Below are positions 1-12,749 of a stretch of DNA of 64,000 bases, one piece after another. Origin of the DNA: Lophium mytilinum. Its lineage: Eukaryota > Ascomycota > Dothideomycetes > Mytilinidiales > Mytilinidiaceae. The stretch is taken from contig MU004187.1 in the NCBI GenBank assembly GCA_010093605.1, forward strand, positions 1,124,018-1,188,017, in the 5' to 3' direction. The notes under the pieces are model-generated. The model ran no database searches and was not told the origin of the DNA. It worked only from the letters and a program-made list of their open reading frames with translations. Both the position numbers and the translations under genes were made by a program. Position 1 is the stretch's first letter; every line of letters starts with the position of its first letter.

Positions 1-1420
1 ATTAAGAGGTATTCTATTAGTAGACCTACTACCCTATCTAATAGACCTAAATTCTTCCTCTAATTCTAAAGTAGCATATATTATTCTTTACCTTTAGGCT
101 CTAATACTAGAAGACCGCCCTTTATAGAGCCCGGTATTGCCTGCAGCTTCTACTCTATTACCTCTAATACTTAATATAATTAATTATAATTAGAGATTAT
201 TACCCTCTTATAATAGTATAAAGTCTACCTTAACTATCTAACTTCTTAAACTACGCAGCATTATCTATTACCTAAGCTAAGGCTATAAACCTACTTTACC
301 CGGTAGGCGCGTATTATATTATAGCTAGTAAAGACCTTTACCTCCTCTACTAATAACTAAGTAGGCCGGCAAGTAAAATCTAACTCTAATCTTACTTTCG
401 CGTATAAGCCTTACTATACTCTTCCTTACTATATTACTAATAGCTTAATAGCCTAAGTTACTATAACCCCGCTACTATAATAAAGTAGATAGTAGTCTAC
501 TAGAATAGACTAGTAGACCTTACTATTACTATCTATATTAATAGCTATATAGACTACTTTAAAGCGCTATATACTATATATAGTAGAGATAACCTAGAAA
601 AAGCTACTATATTTCTTTAGTACTCTTAGAAAGATATTATAGACTTTAAGGTTAAATATAATATACTTATCTAGTCTATATATAAGTATTTACTATACCT
701 AGTTCTAAGTTAAGAATTAGGTAATATAAAGGGCGGCTAGTTTAATAAGCTAGAGATAAAGACTATACTAGAGGTAGTAAAGAAGGCCTATAGAAAGGGC
801 TCTAAAAGCTTCTTTATTAAGAATTAGGCCTATATAAGTCTATCTACTACTTCCCTATCTATATCTACTAACTATTTACTAGTATAAGGAGCTTATAGTA
901 CCCGCGGTTCTAGATAAAAGTAGCTTTAAATACTCTAGAGGTAAAGAAGGTATAGTAATATAGCTATATAAGGGCTATAGACTTTAAGTTAATATATCTA
1001 TAAATACGCTTAATATTACTAGCAGCGCAGCACTAATTATATATATAAGCTATACTTTAATACCTACTCTACTAAGTATATTCTAATCTATACTTATTAA
1101 TATAGATATTAGAAAGACCTTTTACTACTACTAAGACCTAAAATATACGCCGCTGCTATATATAAGAAGATTATATATTTACTAACCTATATTTAGTTCT
1201 CTTACTAATATATATCTACTTTATTAACCCTAAAGATAGTTCTATATTTAAAGTTAGCCTTATAAACCTAATATTATTCTACTTAAATTACGCCACCTTA
1301 AGTAAGGCTATTAGCTGCTATATAGCTATATCTAAGAAGAAAGAAGAGAAAGATAACTATAACCTCTAACTAGAAGTCTAAATTTATACTAAGCATATCC
1401 TTGCAGTTAAGCCGTAGATT

Positions 1421-1555
1421 TTAATATTCTAGAAGACTAGAAGTATATAAGCGGCGCTATTATTACTAGAGACCTATATCTTTATAGATAAGCTATAGAC
1501 CTTAATATACTAGAAGACTAGAGGTATATAAGAGGCGCTATTATTACTAGAGACC
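1421..1555. repeat. 81-bp-period direct repeat, two copies
   Basis: A 54-base segment at 1421-1474 recurs at 1502-1555 with three mismatches, giving a period of 81 bases, a multiple of three. It may be a duplicated peptide segment of an old transposon ORF now destroyed by RIP. The parent element was not identified. Confidence 0.75.
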
Positions 1556-2912
1556 TTAGTAATAGCTAAGGCTAAAGAGAAGAACTTAGAAATAGTAGTA
1601 TTAGGATAAGAGACTTAAGGTACAACCTTAAAGAATAAATGTAAAGCGCTATCTAATAAACTAGAGCCTATAGACCTTATAGAAGATAAAGATAAATTAG
1701 ATATATACTACTTTAATAATAGAAAGAACTAGATAGAGAAAGTTAACTAGAATAAAGAAAATACTATAGAGAAGGTATTATCTATAGAAGACCTAGATAG
1801 CTTAAAGGTAGCGGAGGCAGCCTTATATAAGGCTAAAATAGGCCTAATTATAGCTTAGACTAGCGTTAAGAAGGCCTTAGAAATTATGCGTACTTATATA
1901 GTAAGAAATAAAGAGAAAAATACTAACTCTACTATTTTCTACTCCCCTAATATTATCTAAGAGACGCCTAAAAGTAGATATAGAAGGCGTGTGCGCTTAG
2001 TATAGTAAGTACCTTCTTAAGAAATTACTAATTTTCTAGTATATGTATAGATAGAAAGCAGCTTTAAATAGAACTATATAAGTCTATCTATATATACTTT
2101 CTATATACCTTCTATACTCTTACGCCGCTACTAAGTTAACTTTTAATAGATATATAGCATGCATATATACCTTATATCTTAAAGCCTACCTCCGCCCTAA
2201 GCTCTAACTTAGAAACTACTTATCTACCTACTTTTAATATAAACCCTCTAAACTATATGCGCTTAAAAACACTACTAGTCTTATAATACCTATTTAGAGA
2301 TATTCTATAGTTATAATACCTAGCGCGTTAAGCTATAATATAAGGGATTAAACCTAAGGCTAATTAAGAATAACTATTAGTAATAATAGCGCACTACTAT
2401 AAAGATGCATTTATATAAGATTCTAATAGTATACTTAAGAGAAAAGTATATAGTAACTATTAGTTAAAATATATACGCCTAAGCCTTAAATTTCTAGCGC
2501 CTGCCCGCATATATAATAGAACTATTCTCCTCTATTCTATAGATATAAAAGCCTGCCCTGCATCTCTTTCTCTATACTATAGAGTAGTAGAAGGTGGTAA
2601 GAGTTAAAAAGGTAGAAGAGTTATAGTAGAGATTAACTTAAGGCTAACTATTTAGAATATAGTAGGTATTAAAATTACATATACTAATAAATTATAGTAG
2701 GGGCTAAAGCTAGTAGAAACTTATCTAAGAAGCTAAAATATAAAGAATAAGAGGTAGTATATAGGTATAGCTTACTAATAGTATCTACTATAATAGAAAG
2801 CTAATAGTATACTAATATTTAGGTTAGTAGTTAGACTAGCATAGTTCTATAGAGCTATATTAGGTAAAGGTAATATACTCTAGTATTACTAGCTTATATT
2901 ATCTACTAAGCT

Positions 2913-3040
2913 TCTCTATCCCTTCTACTCTACTCTATAAGCTTTTTTATCTACTAGGTTTCTCTATCCCTCCCGCTCTACTCTATAGAATTTTTTTTCT
3001 ACTAAGTTTTTCTATCCCTCCTACTCTACTCTATATAATA
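2913..3040. repeat. Pyrimidine-rich tandem repeat, about three copies
   Basis: The core ttctctatccct followed by ctctactctata occurs three times at roughly 50-base spacing, with spacers carrying runs of T. Copies differ by single substitutions. This is a short degenerate tandem array within the RIP block, of unknown origin. Confidence 0.6.
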
Positions 3041-4668
3041 GCGCCTTAGTTCTAGTATAATCTTTTATATATATAGCTCTTAATCTTTCTAACTACTATA
3101 TATAACTATATATCTATATTCTCTACTAGCTTTTAACTCTACTCTAACTACTACTTCTCTAGCCCTACTTTTCTTAGAAAATAAGCAGGCGGATAGAATA
3201 TATACTCTATTACTAGCGCTAGATATACTTTAATCTAGTATTATAGAAATAACCTAGCCCTTATATATACTAGTAATAGATAACTATCTACTATATAATA
3301 ATATAGTAGAGAGAGGGAAAATAAAGCTACCTCTACTCTAATATCTCTAACTCTTCTTATAGTACTGCGTAAAATTATCTAGAATTATATAAGATTATCT
3401 ATAATTATTATAGTATACCCTCTATATTCTTATATTCTAAAAGAGACTCTAGCCTATTTCTTTAAGTATATTTTAGGTTCCGTAACTGCCCCGCTAGATA
3501 GAGAGTATATATTCTTATTACCTTTTAGTATATAAGTATACTATAGGCTAGGTTATAAAATAATAGTATTCTAACTTCTAAGGTTAGAAGTATAATAGGA
3601 GAGACTATAAATAGAGAAGCGGCGACCTAAAATATAGATAGAAGAAGTAAAGCGTACTAATATAAAGGGAAATAAGAGATATAGAAGAAGTAAATAGAAA
3701 AAAGAGACTATAGAGGCGGTAGCGTTATAGCTATAATACTAGAGGCTATTCTATAATATAAATATAAGAGACTACTACTAGAGCTTATATTAGTAGTAGA
3801 ATAGTTATATACTTTTTATTATTTATAGATAGTTATACACCGCGGCCTAACTCTTAAATAATAGGTCTTAGCAGTAATATAGTAAGAGTCTACCTAAGAA
3901 TATATTAAGTATCCTAATTATAATTTATAAGCTAGACCTAGCGCTAAATTATAGAATAGATAGATTATATCTTTTCTATCTATCCTCTATATATCTATTA
4001 AATCTACTTTTTAACTACTATAGCTCTAACTTTACTGTACTAACTGTTTATAAAATAAAGATTAGACGTTCTAGCCTAAGTACTTACTATCTCTACTTAC
4101 TTCTACCCCCGCCTTACACTACTATAGAGAGGAAAGAGTAGTAAATAGAATTATTTTATAGTAGAATATAGATAGTATTATATATAGGGCATGTATATAT
4201 TAGCTCTAGTACTACTAAGGCTAATTAGGTAAAAGATACTATAGAACTAAATTATTAATAGTTTAAAATAATAGATAATAATTAAGTATTATTAGGCTGC
4301 GTAGTATATAGGTAAACTACTACTAGTCTATATAGTAATATTACCTGCGCTAGTAGTTTATATAGATATTGCGTAATTTACGCAGTTTACTAGAAGTTTA
4401 CGCCGTTTACTGCCGAGCACTAACAGCCCTAACTTTTATAGTTTTAGGTTTTTCTAATAATACTTAATAATATAGTACTTCTATTAGTAGCGCTATAGGC
4501 CTCTAATAAAGTAATCTAGCTATTATATATAAAGCTAGATAGTAGACCTTATAACTATAGTAGATGCTCCGCAATAAGCCCCTATAATAGAGGGGTAGTA
4601 GTAGCACCCTAGAAAGTTTCTACTAATTATTAATTACTTTAATAGCTCTATAACTTTTTCTTCTATCT

Positions 4669-4794
4669 ATTACTATTATTATATAGAGACTAACGCCTAG
4701 AAAGCTTAGTATAGATAATAGCGCGTATACACGCCTAGTATTACTAATTAATTACTATTACTATATAGAGACTAACGCCTAGAAAGCTTAGTAT
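4669..4794. repeat. 82-bp-offset direct repeat, two copies
   Basis: A segment of about 44 bases containing actaacgcctagaaagctta is present at 4669-4712 and again at 4751-4794 with one difference. A shorter imperfect tandem (tattttctatatactatc-like, about 18 bases) follows at about 4851-4893. It lies just upstream of the Gypsy relic and could be part of its leader or a degenerate LTR, but no matching 3' copy was found. Confidence 0.55.
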
Positions 4795-7494
4795 TAATAA
4801 TAGTAAGTTTAAGTATATACCTAGTATTATAGAATAAACCTATTTTCTATATACTATTTATTTTCTATATACTATCTATTTTCTATAGACTACCTAATAT
4901 TATTATTTACTATAGCCCTCTAGGTAGTCCCGCAACTAAGTATAACTAGCACCCCTTTTAAACCTTCTAGGCGCCCGGCACACGTAGTAAATAATCTAAA
5001 TTAGATAGGCCCTTATATATAAATTTAATACCTTACCTCTTTAAGTTTTCTTTCTTCTATACTAACTTTTTCTACCTTCTTATATAGCTAATTCTAACCG
5101 CTATACTTTTAATCGCGCTAAAGCTCTATAGTTTAGTAACTCTATCTCTAGTAGATACTCTACTACTAGACGCCTATTTAGTAACGCTAATAGTATTTCT
5201 ATTAACCCCCGCCGTATTAGTATTATATTATAATAAAAGGGCGCCCTAAATCTATAATACCTCCTTATAGAAGATAATAATAATAATATAATATAGATTA
5301 ATTATAGCCTATAGCCTTCTTTTATTTAACCCTTCTAAGGCGCAACTTAATTCTAGTTATAGATATTAGCTACTACCTCTTAACTAGCTCTATCTATTAG
5401 ACTAGTTTCTCTAGTTACACCTACTAAGCTATAATATTATTAGACTAAGTTTAGTACTATAGGTAAGCCTCTACTAGTTACTCTAGCTTCTTTAGTATCT
5501 ACTATAGTAGAGTAAAATATACTACTACTCTTCTATATTAGTAGCTATATACTAGGCGACTTCTATTTACCTACTAAACTTAATAATATAACTACCGGAG
5601 CTAATAATATAGCTACTAGACTTAATAATACTACTACCTATAATAAGAACTCCTTCTCTAACTTTAATTTAGCTAATAAATAGAACTATTAAGAGGAGGA
5701 ATATTAGTTTAGTAATAATATAGATAATAAAGTCTATAAACTTAAAATAGCCTATTAAGATATTACTATTAATACCTCTAAGGCTATAGCCTACTATAAT
5801 ATAGTTTATAAGCCTAACTATTAGTTCTATAACTCTAAGTATCTAAGAATACTATCTATTTATAGTATCCCCTCCCCTAATATATCTCTATTATAATACT
5901 AATCTACCCGCGTTAAATTAATTATTAGACTTAATACTTCTAACCTAGCCTAGTAAGTAGTAGGTATAGAATAGAGTAATAAGTAATATATTATAATACG
6001 CATAGAAAACTATTAATAATTATATCTTGCAATTATATAGCGCGCTAGCAGCTCTATCTTTAAAATATAGTATAGTAATAGACTATAAGAATAATATAAG
6101 CTTTAGAACCTATAGAAGCTTATTTAGAATATTTAACTTATACTATAATAATAGTAGAACTATATTATACTAGTAGATAAGAACTATAATAACTCTAGGT
6201 ATAAGATAAATATTACTATATATAAATAAAACGCCGCTAACACTACCGTCTAAGACCTAAATAAGAAATATTTACTTACTAATAATAAACTCTCTAAGCT
6301 TTAGATATAGGTCTACACCCTTAACTATAAACTTAAGTCTAAGTAGATAGAGTTAGCCCGCGTATAATAACTATATAATAAAAAGCACGCTAACTTCTAG
6401 GCCTAAACCCTTTAGCTTAATAACCTAGAAGCTAAATACTAATAGGCCTTAACGCGGATTACCTAGCTTAAAGCTTAAATCTAATAGAATATATTAGCGG
6501 GATAACCTAATAATCTATACGCGGATAAATATACTAATTATAATTCTACTAATAATACTTCCCCTCTACTACTAGTAGAACTATATACTCTTAACTCTAA
6601 TAACTTTTAATATAATTATATTTCAGGTTAATACTTTACTACTACTAGAGAAGGAGGTAGAGGTAGAGGTAGAGATAATTTAAACCTAAGCTAACTAGGC
6701 GGTTTTACTTAACTATAGGTCTACGGACCCGTCTATTCTTAATTTAGATAATAAGGTTCTTAACCTAAGTATACCTACTTATAGAACTTTAAATTAAAAG
6801 CTTTAGTATATATAGCCTAGAAGAACTATCTAATCTACTTAGTCTAAGTAGACTAGTAGACCTATTCTATAGCTATAACCTAAATCTAGCTTACTATTAG
6901 CTATTATAAGGGGCGCGTATATAAGGTTATAGAAGACTATAGTCTTCTTATATCTACTAACCTATATTAATTACTTAATAAACTTATCTAAGACCTAGAT
7001 ACTATATTCTAGAAAAGTAATACTATCTATTATAATTACCTTTTTAACTAGCTTAATAGTAAGAGCATAAAATAGTAATATAATAAAAAGACATTAGACT
7101 TTCTACAGCGCCTTAATATTATTCTTAATAGGCTTAAGTATAGTAAAATTAAAAATAGCCTTATAACTTAATACTATTACCTTAAGAAAATACTATATAT
7201 AGATCTTACTAAATATATTAACTTTAGTTTATTAACCTAGTACTAGGTAAAGAATAATATTCTATATAAGAACTGTTATTATATTTAACGCGAAAAATAA
7301 GCTAATAAAGAACTCCTTACTATATAAATTTTAGTACGCCGCTTAAATAATATATACGCGTAGAATAGCTATTATAACTCTAACTACGCCCGGCGTAAAG
7401 TATCTACTACTAAGATAGATAACTATATTATAGTTAAGAAGACTACTACTATTTTACTACTAAGTATTCTACTACACGTCCGCCTGCGCCTTAG

Positions 7495-7565
7495 TAAGAA
7501 AGGACGCTGCTTTAGCTACTTTAAAAAGAACTACCGCGCTAGTAACTCTAAATATCCTATAGCTA
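7495..7565 (+). pseudogene. Decayed gag CCHC zinc knuckle
   Basis: Translation gives a GRCFSYFKKNY-like segment followed by RASNS. It aligns with the usual C-x2-C-x4-H-x4-C knuckle if the second Cys became Tyr (TGC to TAC), His became Tyr (CAC to TAC) and the last Cys became Ser. The two Tyr changes are RIP-type transitions. It sits upstream of the RT relic, as expected for gag. Confidence 0.6.
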
Positions 7566-8809
7566 GAAAAACTATAATAGAGGCTTAGCGCAATAAGCGC
7601 CTTATAGCTATAGGTATTAATAGTATTAAACTTAACGCCTTTAAGTATAGTAGTAATAATAAGAAATATTAATATAAATATAAATATAAGAACTATAACT
7701 AGAAGAAAGATAACTATATAGTTTACTCTAATTACTCGGGAAATGCTTAATCTCTAATAAAAGTCGTTATTAGAAATAGTTAGAAGATACGCTAGCCTAA
7801 GCTCTTACATATATTTAAGAGCTTAAGCTACCTCCTCTAAAGCTATTTAATATTAAGCTCTCCGCATGCGCTATTAGACTTGCCCTACTATCTAGTAAAT
7901 AGATAGACTTTAACTATAGAATTAAAACTTTAACTAGAATAGTTAAATCTATAGTTCTTATAGATTCTAAATATAGAGAATTTATATTTATATCTATAAG
8001 CTTTACTAAGTAATATAAGCTTAATATCTATAAAGCTACTCTATAAAATATTAAGCTACTAAATAGCTCTACCTCTATTATTAATAAAGCAGCTAAAGTT
8101 ACTATATAAATTAAAGGCTACTATAATAAGTTCTAGGCCCTTATTTATAACCTTAAGAGCTATAATATTATTCTTAGTATAGGTTAGCTTATAATGTATA
8201 ACGCTTATATAAAATTTAGTACCTAAATAATATAGCTAGACTTAGATTACTATTACTTCTAATATTTAGTTAACTATAAACTAGTCTATATATAGTCTAA
8301 AAACCCTATTACCTATACTAGTAAGCGCCTATTCTAGTAAAAGCTTAATACCTAGCTTACTACTTTTAAAGTACTTAATATTAATATAGTAGCCGGCGAT
8401 AAGTATTTATATAACTTCTAGTAGTTACTAGAGAAAGATACTATCTATATATAGCCTAAGTATTTTAAGCTAGCGCTTATAAATAAGAAAGTAGAAGTAT
8501 AAGCGCGCGCTAATAGACGCCTATATAAACTAGGCAACACTATTCTAGGTCTAGCTAATTTTACTAATAATCTAGTAGCTATTAGTCTCTACGTAATATT
8601 AAAAGATAACTAATAAAAATTCTTTAAGAAGATAGAGCGTAAGCTAATAACCTATAAAGAACTTAAAGCGCTAGTACCTATAGAATACTATAGCTTCCTT
8701 AATATATAGAACCTAAAGAAAGCTAATAAGCTTCCACCCTATTATAAGGTAAAAGATAGCACTAATATTAACTACTATATTAATATTAAGCTAGAAACTA
8801 AGGCCCCGG

Positions 8810-9345
8810 CCTATAAAGTCTATAGGCTCTTATAAGATAAAACGCTAGTTATTAAAATATTTATTAATAAGATATATAGTAAAGGCTATATTAGGAAAAG
8901 TAATAGTTAGTACGCCACTTCTATTATTATTATCTATAAACTAGGGGGAGGCCTCTATATTTATATAGACTATTAAGGCCTTAATACTATTATAATTAAA
9001 GCTTATAACATTCTACTAGCTATAAAAGACACTCTTGCGCTATTAAAATACACTAGATATTATATAAAGTTTAACGTTATAGCTACTTTTAACGCTATTA
9101 GAATACAAGAAGAAGATAAGAAATATATAGCTTTTCTTATAAGATATAGCCTATTTAAATTTACTATCTTACCCTTTAGTCTCTATAACGCTCCGGCAAC
9201 CTTCTAGGCCTTTATTAATAATATTCTACTTAAATACCTTAATAACTTCTATACAGCCTATCTTAATAATATTCTTATCTTTAGTAAGATAATAGAGGAG
9301 CACGTAGGCTATATTAAGAAGGTTCTCTAGTAACTCTATAAGGCC
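8810..9345 (+). pseudogene. Gypsy reverse transcriptase relic
   Basis: One frame reads in order SKGYIRKSNS, GGGLYIYIDY-stop-GLN, YIKFNVIATFNAIRI, FTILPFSLYNAPATF and TAYLNNILIFS. These match the Ty3/Gypsy RT blocks KGYIRKSxSP, DYRGLN, FDxIxAFxxIRI, MPFGLxNAPxTFQ and YLDDxLIxS. The catalytic YLDD has become YLNN (GAT to AAT twice), and Trp and Gln codons have become stops. RNase H follows at about 9,590-9,960. It cannot be active. Confidence 0.9.
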
Positions 9346-10499
9346 GGCCTTTTTCTTAATATTACTAAGTATAAATTCTATAAGTAAGAAGTTAAGTACC
9401 TAGATATTATTATTAGTGTTAACAGCCTTAAGATAGATCTAGCTAAAGTTAAAATAGTAGTTAACTAGCTATAACTATAGAACCTCTATAATATATAAGC
9501 TTTTCTAGATTTCTATAATTTCTACTAGTAATTTATTATTACCTATTCTAATATTATAGGACCTCTTATAAGACTTACTAGGGCTAAGGTCTATAAGTAG
9601 TTTACCTTTCTATAGTAGAAAGGTAGCTCTAAAGACTTTTTATTTAAATAAATAAAATAAGCGTTTATTAATACTTCTTAGATAGCTTATTTTAATCTAG
9701 ACCTAGAGATATAGGTAGAATATAATATATCTAATACTATTATAGCTACTATACTATTTTAAATGCAGGCTAATAGCGTCCTCCGCCTTATTATATTTAT
9801 ATCCTACTAAATAAGCGCAGCGCAACTTAATTACTAAATCTATAATAAGAAACTTCTTATAATTATCTATGCCTTTAAAGAATAGCGTATAGAACTCGCT
9901 AGCTATAGGTATAGTAACCTAATTAAAGTTCTTTTAGATTACTAAACCCTATAATACTTTATAGAGACTAAATAGCTTAACTAATAATAGGCTAGATAGG
10001 CTAAATTTCTCTCTAAGTTTAACTTCTAGATTATATATAGACTAGGTAAGAATAATAGTAAGGCTAACTTACTAACTAGACGCCTAGGTAATATACTAGA
10101 TAAAAATAATAAGCGCTATAAGATCTAGTAATAAACTATCCTTAAAGATTATAACCTAGAACTAGAAATATAACACGCTATTAAGCTAGCTTATATTATA
10201 ACTAATAGCGTTACCTATAATATAGTTTTCCTTACAGCAATATTATATAACCTTAGTAAAGTAGAACTTAATTAAGAAGAGTCTTAAAGTAACCTTAATA
10301 AAGAACTATAAGAGTTACTAAAGTAGGGGGAGTTATAGAGTAACCCTACTAATAGTACTATAGAGTAAGATATAGTAGATTATATATAAGAAGCCCTTAT
10401 TAATAATACTATTAGTAACGCTATTAAAGATACTATTAGAGCTAAGCTACGCCGCCTACCTACTAATATAGTTAAAAATTACGGTGTTAAGCTTAAGCT

Positions 10500-11290
10500 C
10501 TATAACTATATAATCTATAACGGCCTTATCTTTATATAGAATAACTATTTATATATTTCTACTAAAGAAGAACTCTAATTAGCTATTATTAAAAGCCTAT
10601 ATAAACCTCCCCTAGTTAGCTATAGTAGAACTATATCTATATATAACTAAGTTTTAATATATTACTTCTAGCTATAAATAACTAATAATATTAACTATTA
10701 TATTAAGGCTTACTAGCTATATAATTATATTAAGTACGCACGCAATATAAAGCAGGGCTTTCTTAAACTACTTTCTATTTTTAAGAGGTACTAGACTAAG
10801 CTTATAGTTAATTTTATTAGTCCCCTACTAATATACTTATAATTTAGATAAGATTACTAATATATTATAGTTATTATTAATAGACTATCTAAGATGCGCA
10901 AGTTTATCCCTATAGTAATAATAGACGCTAAGAAGGTCGCCTAAGCATTTCTAGAATAGATCTAGCGCATAGAAGAATACCTAGAATTAATTATCTCTAA
11001 TTAGGGTTCTTAATTTATTTCTACCTTTTAGTCTCGCCTATATAAATATATTAGTATAAAACTAAAGCTATCTACTATATTTTATTCTAAAATAGATAGA
11101 TAGACTAAAATTACTAATATAGACCTAAAGCAGTTTCTCTAAGTATATATTAACTACTAATAAGATAACTAGGTTAATTACCTTACTATAGCTAAATTTA
11201 AAGCTAACTCTATAAAGAATACCTCTACTAGTGTAGCCCCTTTTATAGCTACTAAAGGCTATATTCTAAGCGCTAGTACTATACTAGCCG
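10500..11290 (+). pseudogene. Gypsy integrase core relic
   Basis: Readable motifs are VIINRLSKM (usually DRLSKM), ISN-stop-GSQFIS (usually SDRGxQFxS), LKLSTIFYSKIDR (usually LSTAYHPQTDGQ), INY-stop-QDN (usually VNYxQDDW) and a final APFIATKGYI. The first catalytic Asp is lost in the first motif and the DRG Asp in the second. The core lies in the normal position downstream of RT/RNase H. Confidence 0.88.
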
Positions 11291-11589
11291 CACGACTACC
11301 CCCTAATATAAACGCACTAACAGTTTAACTTATAGAATAAGTAGATAGGCTAGTAGATAGACTTAATAAGTTATACGCCTTCCTCTATTAAGAACTTAAA
11401 TAGGCCTAAGCTAAATAGAAGAAATATACTAATACTAGATAATAGGTAGCTTATATATATTACCTAGATAATATAGTTATACTTAATATACGCTTTATTA
11501 AAATAACTCGCCTAAATAAGAAACTTAACTTTAAGAAACTTAGTCTCTTTAAAGTTCTAACTAGCTATAAAAACAGTAGTATATATAGG

Positions 11590-11950
11590 CTTAAGCTATC
11601 TAAAAGTATAGAAAACCTATACCCTATCTTCTACTCTTAGCTACTTTACCCGGCCGACGCAGTCCCTATAAAAGAATAGTATAATTCTAAACCTCTACCT
11701 ATATAAATAACGCTAATATATTAAAAAGATAATACTAAGAAGATTATTAACTACTATCTTAATAGAAGATAACTTAACCCTACTATAGGTAAAAGAGGCA
11801 TACTTTAGTATAAAATTAAGTTTATTAGCTATAATAAACTATAATAGAATAACTATAAATACGCTAATAGCTGCCCCCGCCTTATTATAGACTTTTACTA
11901 CTACTTTCTATACTCTAAGAAACTAAAACCTTATCTATTATTTAAACTAC
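11590..11950 (+). pseudogene. Decayed chromodomain-like C-terminus of Gypsy pol
   Basis: After the integrase core the translation contains IYRLKLSKSI, then YYLNRR, GILQYKIKFISY and NSCPRLI. These resemble the linker and chromodomain of fungal Gypsy elements (RLxLPxSM, ILDxRxxRGxxxYLVKWxGY). The assignment is by motif memory and is weaker than RT or integrase. Confidence 0.6.
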
Positions 11951-12225
11951 TATTAAACTAGAAGCTAACTTTAGCTACTATTCTCGCCGCTATAGACCTC
12001 TATATAACTAACACTATAGAAGCTATATAATTTAATTACTAGACTAGCAGTTAAATTAATTTATTAAGGAGGCCTAACTATAGACGTGCATAATAATTAA
12101 ATGTAATATAATAGCGTAGATTATTATAAGTACCTAGTAGTAGAATAGTAGCTATAAAGATTATACGGCTCCTTATAGCTCTATTATAGCCGGCCCTAGT
12201 TTAGATAAATAAGGCTACTTATAGT

Positions 12226-12370
12226 AAGACTATATATAGTAAGACTATATATAGTAAAACTATATATAGTAATACTATATATAGTAAGACTATGCATAGT
12301 AAGACTATATATAGTAAGACTGCGTATAGTAATACTACGCATAGTAATACTATATATAGCGATACTATAG
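12226..12370 (+). repeat. 15-bp tandem array, about 9-10 copies
   Basis: The unit TATATATAGTAAGAC repeats with a strict 15-base period. The ten-base half occurs as TATATATAGT (most copies), TATGCATAGT (12,291), TGCGTATAGT (12,321) and TACGCATAGT (12,336); the five-base half is AAGAC, AAAAC or AATAC. All ten-base variants can be derived from one ancestral TGCGCATAGT by C-to-T and G-to-A transitions. The array lies between the pol relic and the putative 3' LTR. Confidence 0.9.
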
Positions 12371-12568
12371 TACTAAAATAGTAAAGCTATAGTAGGCTAT
12401 ATAAAAATAGAAAGAATAAGTAATCCTCTATAAATTAATTTATTTCCTTTATTTACTTACGGCTAAAATACAATTAGGCACTTTATTTAATAGATATCTA
12501 AGCAGTTATAAATACTCTAGTATAGAAAGAACTCTCTCTTATAAAAGCTTTAATTAGAGGGCTTCTTT

Positions 12569-12590
12569 AGAGAGGGGAGACGTGTTATAG
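12569..12590 (+). promoter_or_regulatory. Putative polypurine tract and 3' LTR start
   Basis: The purine run agagaggggagacg is followed at 12,583 by TGTTATAG. This matches the layout of a Gypsy polypurine tract abutting the 5'-TG of a 3' LTR. The LTR end and a matching 5' LTR were not found, so this is inferred from position. Confidence 0.4.
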
Positions 12591-12749
12591 CTATATAATT
12601 ATGTATAATATATAACTAGAGGTTATATAATAAAGGCTCTATAGAATAGATAAATATTACTCCGCTCTTTAGGTTATTATAATATCTATTCTAGGAACCT
12701 CTTCCTCTCTTATATTTATCTTTTATTAATATTAATACTATTTAATCTA

